Shown here: one piece after another, positions 39,511 to 51,951 of the stretch
Layout of the letters: each line of letters opens with the position of its first letter
Position numbering within the stretch: the stretch's first letter is position 1
NCBI RefSeq assembly: GCF_964340395.1
Contig: NC_135563.1
Location: forward strand, 13,786,651-13,850,650
Length of the DNA: 64,000 nucleotides
Source: Glandiceps talaboti
Lineage: Eukaryota > Hemichordata > Enteropneusta > Spengelidae
Direction: 5' to 3'
Translations under genes and position numbers: made by a program
The notes under the pieces: model-generated
The model's database searches: none
What the model saw: only the letters and a program-made list of their open reading frames with translations
What the model was told of the DNA's origin: nothing

Positions 39511-42500
39511 AGGATACCCGATGGCCTTCTCAACCCACCTTGGCAGCTTACAAATCCACAGAAAGTACCATCTAGTTTAAACACCTGAAAACAATACAGT
39601 TACACATTAAAAGAGACTAGATCTAGGCAATCAGACTGCATACATCATTCTTTATTGTAAACTGGACTGCTAGTACACCCTGAACATTATACATCCATAC
39701 TATGAATCAGTATCATACTTGATCATTTGATGTACATACATTCAAATTTGCAAGAAAATAAATTTCTGGATCAAATTCCTAGTTTTAAACAAAAATCTAC
39801 ATGAATTATTTTACTTCATAAAACTTGTTCAGGTAAGGTTGTATCAAGTATTGGTACCAATACATGCAATCAATACACAACGCTTTTTTTTTTAGTAAAG
39901 GTCAGCAACTTCTAGGTCATTAAAATACTGTTGTCACTAGCAACCCAGTCACAGAATTGTATATGTACAAACAATTTTACCCTCAGGTAGGTTTAGTTTT
40001 CATTTTGAGTAATAATTTATGCAAAAACACTCCAACTTGTACATATCGATAAAAATTACTAATTATAAAATTGTGGCACCAAGGGACCTATAATCATGCA
40101 GAAAACCAAAAAAACTACTTAACACATAGCATGTAAATAGCATCTTGTGTCTCTGTCACTATTAAAATACTTTTTGACTCTTTCCTGATCTTATTTAAGG
40201 AGTAAAACTTGGTTCTGTTCATTGAACTAGTAGGAGCACTTAGTTGTGACTCCGTTCTGTGACTGTGTACCGAACAAATTTAGCACTGGAAGAAAGTATA
40301 TCCATACCTGAATGCGGTTATTTTTACTATCAGCCACCAGTATTTTACCCTTGCCATCTACAGTTATACCAGAGGGTTGATCAAATTTGCCCATACCAAC
40401 ACCCATACTACCAAACTTTCTGATGAGTTTTCCATGCAAGGTAGTCACATAGATTGTATTGTTGCTGAGGTCACTCACTATCAACTTGTCTTCGTAGATA
40501 TCCAGGAAACGACATTTACCAGGTGGTGTATTCATTTGCAGCGGTTCAAAAGGTGTGCACTCAGTAACAACCCCATTCTCATCAAACACCACAACACAAG
40601 GGTCTGACTTGGATGTGTCAAGAGTGACAATATGGCCATCTTTGGTCAGTGCTAAGCCATAGGGAGATTGCAGGACACCATATCCGAATGTTTTTATGAA
40701 TTTTCCATCATGACTAAACATCTGAACTTTAATATCATCCTTGATTACAATATTCCCAGATTGTGTTACTACAACTGCTGACGGACGAATGAACTGTCCA
40801 TCGTTTTCTCCACGATTTCCAAGGGTTGATTTAAATTTACCAAAGGAATCAAATATATCTACACGGTCATTTCCATTGTTTGCAACAATGAAATCTCCAT
40901 TAGATGTTACTGCAATCCCAATGGGAAATCTGAGTCCACCATTACCTCTTCCAAGAAACCCAAACTTGAAAGTTAGCTTAGCTACAACATTCTTCCATGC
41001 ATTATCAATGCTGTGTTTTTCCATAAAGACAGTTGTATCATTGATGCGTTTGTATTTATCTTCATTCTTCCCACTTCCATTTTCCAAGGTGCAAGTTTTC
41101 TCTCCTTCTGCACTCTCTGTTTTTGATTCTTTGCTGTCACTCTTACTTTGATTATGAGTTCCCAGGTATTCGTCCCAATTTTCCCAACTGGATTTGTCAT
41201 AATGGCTAAAGTTATTTTCTACAACTTTATCTGTCAAACAAGAACTATCTACTTGATTAACAGTCAGATGGTTTGCAGGATTTACATCGTTGTCCCAATC
41301 CTCAGTGTTTTCAGAATGTAAACATCTTCTGACGGTAGAGTTTTTAACTACCCTTTCACTCACATCATTATTTACCAGATCACACTCAGTTTTTGATTCC
41401 TTCTTGTCACTCTTACTTTGATAAGGAATTCTCAGTGCATGAGCATGTATCGGTCTTCTTAGAGGACCTCTCTTCTGCCTCTTATCAACCATGTTTACTC
41501 TATATGTTGATGGTGGAGATAAGGTAGATGTTGGTGAACCAATATGCCTATATGGCTCCTCATATTCTGAGTCGGTTTGCCATACTTCATTTTCCAAAGC
41601 ATTCTCTAGTGCAGAAATCTTGAGGGGACTTCTCTTTGGTTCCTCATCAACCATGTTTTCTCTATTTGTTGATGGCACAGACAAGGTAGATGTGGGTGAA
41701 GCAATATACCTATATGGCTCCTCATATTCCGAGTCTGTTTGCCATATTTCATTTGCCAAAGCTTCCTCTAGACCAAGAATCTTGGTTGTCCCTTGTGGAT
41801 GGATTTGATTGTCAACTTCATTTTGATCATCCCTAAGTTGAAAACAAAATCGGTGTTCCTGTACAGACTCATTTCCTATTTTCTGTTCATAATCAGTTTT
41901 AAAACTTTTACATGTTTGCAAAATTGACCTTGTTTCATCTTCACTAACATCCCACATATCTTCAGAACCAAATTTTTTATCTAGTTCTTGACAAGCATAA
42001 CCATTGACGTTATGATCCAGGTATTCGTCCCAATTTTCTCGACTAGATTTGTCAGAATAGCTCAAGTTATTTTCTACAATTTTGTCTGTCAAACAAGAAC
42101 TATCTTCTCCATTTACAGGCAGGTAGTTTGCAGGATTGACATCACTATCCCAACCCTCAATGTTTTCAAACTGTAAACATCTTCTGACGGTAGAGCTGTC
42201 AACCATCCTCTCCGGGCCATCAGTATTTACCAGGTCAAGTTGAGGTGGATACTTTTCAGAGTAAATACCATTGTCTTCTGTAGGTGTTACATAATCAAGG
42301 TTCAATCCAACATTACCATGTTGCTTGGAGTCAACAGAAGGGCAGTGATTCTTCTCTGGTTCTTCTTCCTCAGCTATGTGATCAAGTGTATCCACTGACA
42401 AGCTCATCTTTTGCTCGAGACTACCACAAGAACTTGAACTAGAAATCTGGCCTGCCTGAATCCAATCTCGAATTCTAAAGAGATATGACTTGTCCACCCT

Positions 42501-43973
42501 TCTTTTAACAGAAGTACGACCGTCATGTTCCTGCCATCTTCCTTGGTCAATGCAGTTCTGTTCTCCATCAGTTTCATCACTGTATACTTTACGATGTACC
42601 CGAATACAAAAAGGACTACCACGAATGTGTTTCCCAAACAGCTTGATCTCTAGCTTGTGTTCACCAATAACCTGTGGACAGAATACCAACTTGTATGTAC
42701 CATTTCGTTCAACATCATCGATTATTTCAATTGGTACTTGTTTTCTCATTCTGTTCTCAAGGTTAGCAGATATATTGTTAATCATACCCTTGACATACTC
42801 ACATTTGGTATGCAATGTTACCGTTTCACTACTTCCAACACAGGAAGAGTACAGCCCATCACCATCAGCATATAAATTAGATACCAGACTCTGCTGAATT
42901 GTACCAATCTCATCTTTCCGCTGCTGTGATCCACATTGTGCAGTATTTGCTCTGAAGTACAGAGCAGTTTCATCTTCTAGGTTGAATCTTAGGTCAATAA
43001 ACTTGTCACTGCTCAAATCTGTGAGTCTGTTGATTAGTCTTTCTTTTAATGCCATCAACTCAGCTATATTTGCATGCTTCAAGATACTCTCTGATGACTG
43101 ACAAGAACTCTTTATCAGGTTGTGATGTTCTTGTATTCTCTGTAACTCTAACTCAATTCTCTCCACTTTATTTGCACAGATATCTTCTAACTCAGCAAGA
43201 ATATCTTCCTCTAAACGTCGAAAATGATTAATGTGGTATTCTGTTGATTCTTGTACCTCTCTCTTAGCATCCTCTAATCTTTCACCCAAGCTCTCCTTTG
43301 CGGTGGATAGTTTTTTAACAGTATCATGAAGAGTTTGATTGGCTACATTTTCAAGTGATTTCACCATATCAGTGACTGTACCCGGAAAAGTAGGATTTGC
43401 GATGTTAAGAGGAACCGTATCATGGTGACTTTCATGAGTTGTTTCTTGACAATCTTCACAGAAGGCTTCATCACATGATTTACAATATACCTTTAATGGT
43501 TTAGCCGGGTGATGGTTACATGGGACTTCTCTGTCTTCAAAATTCTTCTGTGTTAAGAATTCATTAACCTCCATCATTCTGTGGTCTTTGAAAACTGTCA
43601 TATGTTTATGAGCAGCGACACAATTAAAACACAGATATTTAGCACAAGTAAGGCACCTCTTGTCTGCTGTCTGATTATTGTCACAGCTTGTGCAGTAAAT
43701 AATAATTTGGTGCTTGTCAGCTTGTCGATCCACAGAATTTGACAAATTGGTGACTACAAAGTTAGCTGCATGTCGGGGTTCATTCTCAATGAGTATATCT
43801 GCTTCAGTTTCACAAGATAGCTGTGAGTTCACATTCCTACATTCTAAGCAGACGACACAAGCTGTGTGTAAACAAGGAAGAATCTTAGGAGAATTACAAA
43901 ATTCTCCACATACAACACAAGAGAGTAGAGACCAAAATCTCTGTTCTACATCTTCTTTGTATGCAAGGTTCAT
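39429..43973 (-). CDS. TRIM-NHL protein (RING, two B-boxes, coiled coil, filamin domain, NHL repeats)
   Basis: Member of the TRIM2/TRIM3/TRIM71-type family of RING E3 ligases and RNA- or protein-binding scaffolds. Exon 40308-43973 and terminal exon 39429-39584 (TAG at 39429-39431) give about 1,273 residues; typical TRIM-NHL proteins have 700-900. Order by rough residue: RING-like 19-54 (CVVC, PCLHTACVVC), B-box 1 at 92-133, B-box 2 at 150-189 (CNHHPAKPLKVYCKSCDEAFC), coiled coil about 200-320, filamin/ABP280 domain about 375-470 (GSPFCIRVHRK), a disordered insertion of about 500 residues, then NHL repeats from about 1000 (GLRFPIGIAVTSNGDFIVAN, FDQPSGITVDGKGKILVADS) to the end. An in-frame TGA lies 21 bp upstream of the chosen ATG, fixing the start. 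The RING lacks its last cysteine. The donor at 40306-40307 interrupts the final NHL repeat. Confidence 0.95.
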
Positions 43974-45603
43974 ACTTTGCTGCCATTTAACTCAAATGTT
44001 TTCCTCTCTGAATATACTGCTAACAAAACAAAAAGAAAATATTAATCACTAAAGAAAAACAACCAAAATGGATCACAACTGACTGTAACTGAAGACTTTA
44101 ATAATAATGACTGTTGATGGCCTGATAGTGTTATAAACATAGGTTCTTTTTAAAATACAGACAGGTGACTATTGAATATGCTAAAAAGTAATAAACAAAA
44201 CACAGAAAATAACAGTTAACATCATATTCATTCAATCCTTGGGACACCCCCCCCCCCCCCCCCATTCTGACGTCGGGAATGGGCATCCGCGTATTTCAAC
44301 GTGTTCAAATATACACACTGCACACAGCTGCACAGTGCAACTTGTATAATACAAACGAATAAATGTATGTTGCAGCTCGATGTTCCGCGGTTTGAACAAA
44401 GTTCTTTCAACGACAATGAGAACGGGCATGTCAAATTAAGCCATATCCGCCGATGATATACGTTATACTCCTATTTGCAAACAACACTCCAATCGGGACT
44501 CGACTCCAATCCGCAATCAATCCGGTGATGAAGATATCAAATTACCGGCTAAAGACACGAGGCAGAGAAAGTCAAAATACACTCACCTGTGGCTATTTGC
44601 AATGCATGCAGACGATTACTAGATATATACGTTGGGTTGTCGGTAAAATTAGTAGTGTATGATCTTTGGATGACTAATATATTTAGATGATAAATCTGGA
44701 AGACCGAGAAGATCAGCATCCGTGATCGAGAATAGTCCGTTTCACGCGGCCACCTGTCTTCCTATAACATGGACAAATTTGTCATTAAGTCAATTTCCAC
44801 AGACACATTATGGAATATTGAGTATACTCACATCATTAGCAACGTGTTAGAATTACATCTTCGTACAAAAGTGGGACACGGGGCTCTCTTTTCTGATGCC
44901 TACCTGCGTACTTCATCACAAACCAAAGCATAACTTCTTGCCCATCATGTGGAGATCATGGAAATCGGCTGATCACGTGCTTTGCAATAACCAACCAGAA
45001 AAGTTTGTTTACAGGTCAAAGTTCATTGAGGTATCGTCAACTCCAGTCACCTGCAGAATTAGAACTGTAGGCTGCTACATGCTGTCGGCTAGCTGTTCTC
45101 AGGAGTCCGATGGAAATATTTATTCATTTTTTCTAATTTTGCAATCAGTCGCCAACCAGACAGCCTATGTTTGATATAAAAGTTCTTGCAAAATTATATT
45201 GGAAGATGAGTGAAGGAAGTGCCTTGAGAACGATACCCCAAAGAGATCATATGGAACATCAACAAATGGACTTCTCACAAATGAGGTAATCACACTACCA
45301 TGTATTTATTTCATGAGAAATAGTATCAGTATACAACTATAGTTTTAGATACTGATGGCCACTGAAAGCTGAAATAGAGTACTGTGTAATAAGGTGTCCC
45401 TTCGAAACGCGTGCACCGTCTGCAAGCAGTGCTGAACTGTGCTATTACCTCTCAGTTGGCTATACTATAGTATTTCAAACCAAGATTAGCCATGGAGAAC
45501 TTTGTCAGTACATACACTATTTACCTGCATCCATTGACCACTTTGGTCAACTCTGATCTATTCATCTTACGTTTGTACACAGGAGACATGGACAACAGGA
45601 AGA
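43974..45603. other. region between divergent TRIM-NHL and SYCE3-like genes, likely promoters and untranslated exons
   Basis: The two genes point away from each other with about 1.6 kb between start codons. A C homopolymer (44248-44264) and a GC-richer stretch (44,260-44,760) lie in the middle. AATGAG|GTAATC at about 45284 is a plausible donor for a non-coding first exon of the plus-strand gene. Confidence 0.5.
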
Positions 45604-47444
45604 ATGCTTTATGAGGGACGGTGGCCAGGGACAGGTATGTCTAACTTTGTATGGATTAAATTAGATTAGTCTTCTGTTGAGGTCTGATTGAAAACAAATT
45701 GAAAGATTATTGAACAATTAGATGGGAGTACAATAAAGCATGTAAACAAAGTGCAAAAGACATGCCAGTAGTACTAGTATTTGCAACATCAAAGAGTTAC
45801 CATCTTAAAGATAATTTTTCCTCGGAAGCATTAGTGAATTCTAAATCAACTTCGAAAAGTTATGGTGAGACTTTATTCCATTACTTGTACTTAAAAACAG
45901 AAATGTGTCAGTCTTAAAAGAGGACAAAATCTAACTTTTTGGGGTTACTTTTATTTGAAATGCTGCTGTTTAGTTGATCCCTCTTTCTAAAACATATGAT
46001 GTCTATACTTAGTAAGTATTGACAGACCTTTCACAGAGAATTCACACTAGTATGCCTTCTGACACGCCACTGACACAACAATTAGGCTTATGATTCACCA
46101 ACATTTGGTCTTCCCCTATCTTGTATTTTGTGGTGACTCATGGGAAAATGCATGCCCACAGAGATTGGGTAAATGTGAGGTCATCACAAGAGGTTTTCCC
46201 ATAAACCCTTGCAGGAAATCCCCAAAGTGGTTAAACACATGTCAAGTGCAGTATGGCTTCTTTACAACATTTCATAGCTGACAAGTTACAGAGGTGCTAT
46301 TTTATCATTCAAACGCATGTAAGTTGATGACAGTAATCAATATGTGTACTAAAAGAAGAAGTAAATCTAATAGGGATTTTCCTTTACGGGAAAGTTTATG
46401 GAAAATTCAGCATATGGCCACCCTCGCCTACCTCAAGTTGTGTTTAAAAGTTACAGATTGTAATATCCTTTATGATCTTATGCCACCAGAATTCTAGCCA
46501 AGCTGTACATGGACTCCATCTTGCAGAGGTTGACTTTGATCACCAACGGGAGAAGTGTAATCTTGACAGTCTTCAGAAGGATCTTAGCGATATGAAAGAT
46601 CAACTGACTGAAGCAAGTGGTAAGAAATACAATCAAGACTGCTCAACCTCAAACAGTATTGTGTAGTTGAACAAAAATGTTACTATGGAATATGTTTGCA
46701 TTGCCTATGTAGGAAACATTGCCCATCTTACCACATCATCACCAAAGCAAGTTTAACCAATACAGTAGGTGCCAAGGTCCAGAGATACATATTGATATGA
46801 GATTTTTGTTCAACTAGACAATCCCATGTCCAGGTTGAATTACTTGATTGTACCCAAATCAATTTACTCAAGTGTTATCATAGAAAATTTAACAATAAAG
46901 TCACTGTGACAATGGTGGAGAGGGGGAGGGGCATCAACTATTCTATAAAGGCTTGGAGATACCTGTTTACCTTTCATGGTCACCCCTTGGCAGATTGGAA
47001 TGTAGAACTACATTAGATTCTATGTACTAAGTTGGCACAGCTGAGGATATCCTGATTATCAAATTTGACTTAGGAATGAAGACCACAAACTGGCATGCTG
47101 AATAGATTCCATTTGTATGGTATCTGATAGTGATACAGGTGGTTATACTCATGAAAATACTATTAATTACAAACAAGAAACTTGCCTGTTGACAAAATTG
47201 CCATTTGGGTGTTGTACAGTACATGGTAACTATATACATCATACTATGAAATTTGAGTAAATCTTTGGGAAGATTATATTTTGTTGGTTATGAAATTTTT
47301 GGTTGTTTTCCAGTGAAATGTCACCTTCTTCATGTGGACCTGGCTACTCAGTTCAATCCTTTCTTGATGGAAACTATCACCAACACAGTTGAAGATTGTC
47401 AGAAATGTATGGAAGTGATTGAGAAGACAGAAAATGAACAGTAA
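45604..47444 (+). CDS. small coiled-coil protein, possible SYCE3 (synaptonemal complex central element protein 3)
   Basis: Three exons with good GT-AG borders and matching phases: 45604-45634 (ATG in an exon whose acceptor is at 45581-45582), 46527-46619 and 47314-47444 (TAA at 47442-47444). They encode about 84 residues, close to the 88 of human SYCE3. The middle exon gives EVDFDHQREKCNLDSLQKDL and SDMKDQLTEAS, with a heptad-like pattern. The last gives a VKCHLLHVDL start, then NPFLMETITNTVEDCQKCME and VIEKTENEQ. The SV...D...NP.L.E...C.E..EK spacing lines up with SYCE3 with a single one-residue gap, but identity is low. SYCE3 acts in meiotic chromosome synapsis. A splice junction at 45284/45583 may add a non-coding first exon. 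That the gene is real is likely; the family name is a hypothesis. Confidence 0.55.
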
Positions 47445-48228
47445 AATGATGAATTCTGACTGAAACTTAGAAAGCCTTACACAGTCTTTACACTGGCTAT
47501 AAAGTCAGTACTATACAAAATTGTTCATATTTTCTTGTTCAAACTGGCAATGTATGTTTTAAATGAAGATGCTGACACCATCCAAATCATTTAGATGAAA
47601 TCTACCACACCAACTTATACTTAGATTCTCACCAGGTAATTTGACTGAACTTGTCAAATTCAAGATAACATGCCACCCCTTAATACCCAAAATTTGAATC
47701 CCACATTCTAAAAATTGGTGTTATCTTATCAGTGGCATTATAAGGATTGATGAGGTCATTCTCTTGTTCACGACTAACATTTTGTATAACTCTGTGCCGC
47801 TGCCTGACAACTGTGTTTTCCCCCACCCAGATTTATCATTATCTGACAAGAGTCTTTTACATAATTTGAGTTTTATTCCTAAACATTCTGGTCCTATTAC
47901 TAAAAATGCAAACTCCCACATTTGACATTACTTGTTAAACTTGATGAGAGGAGAGTAATAGATGTCAGATTACAATGCCATTCATTCATACTAGAGTACT
48001 TTAAATGTGGAAAATAAGGTCAATCTCTTTTGAGTTATTTCAAAACACTTATAGTCAAGAATACACAACATTCAAGTCATCTTGTAAATTTTATTTGCTA
48101 CACTTTCAAGAATTTTAAACATGGAATAAAAGTAAAAATATACATTTAATGACATGTAATATTGGCAAGGTAACGAAATGTTGTGTTGTATTGTAAACAT
48201 CTTATGTAGTTTTGGTTGTTCAATGTAC

Positions 48229-48234
48229 AATAAA
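48229..48234 (+). terminator. putative polyadenylation signal of the small SYCE3-like gene
   Basis: AATAAA about 785 bp after the stop codon. An alternative AATAAA is at 48125-48130. Which one is used is not known. Confidence 0.35.
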
Positions 48235-49164
48235 TTCTCCTTGAAGTGAGCTAGATATTAGAATTTATTTGATTTGTTCTTTAAAGTGATAAACTCTGAA
48301 ATATAAAAAAGATTTCTTGTACTCGGTAGAAGATTTTGGAAATTCCTATGATAGTAGGACTCCAGTATAATGCCATACTATTTATCTGATGAGATGCACA
48401 CTTGGGCGGCAAATATATCAGTCATTGTCATACAACAGGTGCTATGTTGTATGTGATGACTTTTACCCTGTTCAGACACACAGTAGTGCTGGTAATGGAC
48501 CAATGTAAACTTACAACTGAATGATTTCAAGCTACTAAGTTTGTCTGTCGTACATTGTACATAGTTTTAGCACAGCATAAGACAAGTAAACTTCGTAGGT
48601 TGATAGAATTCAGTTGTAGCTTTACGCTGGTGCAGCACCAGCATAACTGTGTGTATCTGAACAGGGTATTTTACTCACAACAACAAAATGAATACTATAG
48701 TACTATTTTCAAAATGAAAGATGAAAAACATAAACTTCTAAGTACAGAATTTGATAGTTTTTTTTCATGGTTGAGGTGACTTTTATAGAAATTGTTTATC
48801 TCATAGTTCTTGCTTCATTTCAAGTAGGAAATGATATTTGGTAGTGGTCTTGGTTGGCTGGATAACATCTAAACAATTTAACAATTTCATACTGCATGAA
48901 AACAAAGATAAAAGCACAATCCCTCTATCACAGAGACTGTAATTAAAGCAACATACCATACCAGACCACTATAGTACTGGTGATATAAATTTACATGTTT
49001 CTGTAAACCTCTTACCTCAAGAAAATCTTAAGAAATATGTACACACAATTTCTGGACATAGTTCATAAATGCCAGTAAATCTTGCATCATGACAATTGCT
49101 ACAAATGTTACACTGAACAGTCTCAGTATCTTAGAGTTTGCTTGTAGAATGTATTTTAGTTACA

Positions 49165-49332
49165 GTGTGGTTGGTTGTATCAGTGTGGGTGGTAGTGTCA
49201 GTGTGGGTGGTAGTGTCAGTGTGGTTGGTAGCGTCAGTGTGGGTGGTATTGTCAGTGTGGGTAGTATTGCCAGTGTGGTTGGTAGCGTCAGTGTGGGTGG
49301 TATTGTCAGTGTGGTTGGTAGCATCAGTCAAT
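49165..49332. repeat. 18-bp-based GTGTGGGTGGTAGTGTCA minisatellite
   Basis: About nine 18-bp or truncated units with G/T and A/C variation lie downstream of the PERK stop codon. Both strands read open because of the repeat; no gene is called. Confidence 0.85.
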
Positions 49333-49986
49333 GTGACTTTTAGTATTTCGCTTTCCCTTTAAATATCCACACACTTCTGAAAACAAAAATAATTCTATAA
49401 AGTTAAAACTGAAAAAACCCAAATAAAATAACCAAAATACTATTATAGCTTCAAATGAACAAAACTAAAATTATTTAGGATGGTTCATCAGTTCCACCTC
49501 ATCTGCAAGTACCAGCAATTCTGCTTCTCTGCCATCCAAATACGAAGTTCTAGAAAAATGTCACATCAAATCAGTCACATGTCTAATCAGATGTGAAAAT
49601 CTGGTCCCAGTAAGTTTTAATTGTCTTTGTAACATTCAAGAGTTGGTCCAGGACTCCTTGTTGTGGATTTCCAAAATGAAACGTTATTTGCAATTCCTAC
49701 AATACAATTTCAGTAAGTTTGTGATCAGCACCACAATTTCAGTTATCCAACACAGGTAAGTTACAATTACGCGACTACACATGTATCAAACTTTCTTGAT
49801 CCCCACTCTCAGTCATACTACTAGCTGACATTGCCAGTAGCACCACAATTTCAGTGTTCACACACAGAATAAATTACAGGTAGGTGACAAGATCACCAAG
49901 TTTAACCATACAGCCAGCTGACATTGTCCATGACTGATAGATATGTCATATAATCAGTGACTGCACTGTTCATGTCAGTCCCATAC

Positions 49987-51018
49987 TTATTCACTACAAC
50001 TTGAAGTATTTCTTCTCCTTTTAGGTTTTGGTGGTACATAGTTCTGGAAGACTTCCCTGTAATGTTCACTTTCTGTTATATCACTAGCCTCTGGCCTTTT
50101 GTCTGGATTTAGTGATAGCAGCCACATTGCAAACTTGGCCTGATTAGTAAATACAAAAGGCAAGCTTGTAAGTATAGAATAGTGTTAGACAGAAAGGCAT
50201 TGAATGTTATTTGACAAATCCTAATCATAAAGTTGAAAGGTACCCCTCGCCGGAACCTGAAATCACTTTTACTTTTCATTGCATGGTAATGCAGTTTGCA
50301 GTAATACTTGGGTCATATATTGGGAGCAATCATTATTCCTGTTTCCCAACCTGCAGTCTGTTACGTGCAAACAAATACCCAATCTGGTAGAGAGAATTTA
50401 AAGTTCCACATCTTAATTCACAGGAATGTCTAAAAATAACAAGATCATTCTTATTTAAATATTTCATTTATCTAATTTGATATATCCTGTAAACAAATAA
50501 ATGTTACTTGCTATGAAGAACTTGACATGTTATACCTTCTCTATGTATACGTATTCACCTGACAGTTAGCAAACTGAAGAACTTGACATGTTATACCTTC
50601 TCTATACTATAGTCACTTGACAGTTAGCAAACTGAAGAACTGACATATGATGTGAATGGTGATTTGTATTTATTACTGCCACCAATCATAACAGTTGAGG
50701 TTTCATTAAGAAGAAAACTATCTTACCTTCACTGATGACTCTATAAGAAACTTCTGTGGAAAATCTTGTCTTCTTGCAGCCATCATAACCTGTAAACCAC
50801 AAAAAGGGGCAGTTCTAATTAGAATCATAAATTACTTCATAAAATATTATCGATTGTCATAATACATATCATTTACATATTACCAGTAGTTAGTACTTTA
50901 GAGTAGAAACCTGGTCAAGAAAGAAATATTTTTTACGGTTTACCAAATTTAATAATTTGTACAACCACATAGAAGTCTACATCCATCCCTCCCCCTCCCC
51001 CTCTCCCTCTCCCTCTCC

Positions 51019-51094
<76 letters not shown>

Positions 51095-51951
51095 TTAAAA
51101 TCTGATACATACCATAATCCTTTCCATTTGTGTTGAAAAAGAATTCATCAACTCAAAAAATATAAGTCCCAAAGAAAAAATATCCACTTTATGTCCATAT
51201 TGTTTCCCTGCAATCTGGATATGAAAAGAAAATAATATATTAGACACTTAGAGAGAGATCTTCAAACCTTGACATCATCTGTGATATTTCTAAGATCTTC
51301 AAACCCAGACATCATCTGTGATATTTCTAAGATGTTCAAACCCTGACACCATCTGTGATATTTCTAAGATCTTCAAACCCTGACACCATCTGTGATATTT
51401 CTAAGATCTTCAAACCCTGACATCATCTGTGATATTTCTAAGATCTTCAAACCCTGACATCATCTGTGATATTTCTAAGATCTTCATACCAGTGTGTGAA
51501 CATCAAATACTTTCCTACAATTGGTTTTCAGTTTGGGGTGATGTATGTGAAGAAACAAAGATGATTGTAAACCTATAAGTGTCTTACACACAGTACTTAA
51601 ATTGATCGAAATCATCATCATTTTGATTCAGTTCTTGGAAGGGTATTTCCTTGACTATCAAATATTTTAAACTTTGTTGGGCCAAGAATATTTTATATTA
51701 ATAAATGTATGTAGACTGGAATAACCACATTGATGTATTCAAACACTTTTATAATTTCAACTTTTGACATTTTTACTATTTACCTGTTCTGGACTCATAT
51801 AAAGCTGTGTTCCCACTTTGTCTGTATGTTTTTTCTCTGTTGTGGTGACATCAACTGCTTCACCAGAGCCAGGTTGAATGTCCATGGCTGTCACTAATCC
51901 GAAGTCTCCAACTTTAACGCATCCATCCAGAGCGAAAAATATGTTTGAAGG
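49987..51951 (-). CDS. EIF2AK3: PERK kinase C-lobe exons
   Basis: Exon 51784-51951 encodes [20 protein letters not shown], including the DFG motif, then the activation loop with [21 protein letters not shown]. Exon 51113-51214 encodes [18 protein letters not shown] and FSTQMERIM. Exon 50727-50789 is short. The terminal exon 49987-50139 encodes [16 protein letters not shown] and ends in the basic tail [15 protein letters not shown]. All catalytic landmarks are present, so the kinase should be active. The protein ends soon after the kinase fold, like vertebrate PERK but with a shorter tail. Confidence 0.94.

Larger units (their letters stand above)
47445..49986. other. intergenic region between the convergent SYCE3-like gene and PERK
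   Basis: The 3' ends of the two genes face each other. Two AATAAA signals for the plus-strand gene (48125, 48229) and the 18-bp minisatellite are the only features seen. Confidence 0.6.

Noticed and set aside
44896-45174. 92-codon plus-strand frame between the two divergent genes
   Set aside because: No splice signals or recognisable family; more likely promoter or untranslated sequence.
45221-45634. Alternative start MSEGSALRTIPQ for the small plus-strand gene
   Set aside because: It splices in phase into exon 45583-45634 but that frame cannot continue into the coiled-coil exon without a stop; the ATG at 45604 keeps all three exons open.
49089-49362. Repetitive open frames on both strands (VSVGG and TTHTDT types)
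   Set aside because: Product of the 18-bp minisatellite; no acceptor, donor or family similarity.
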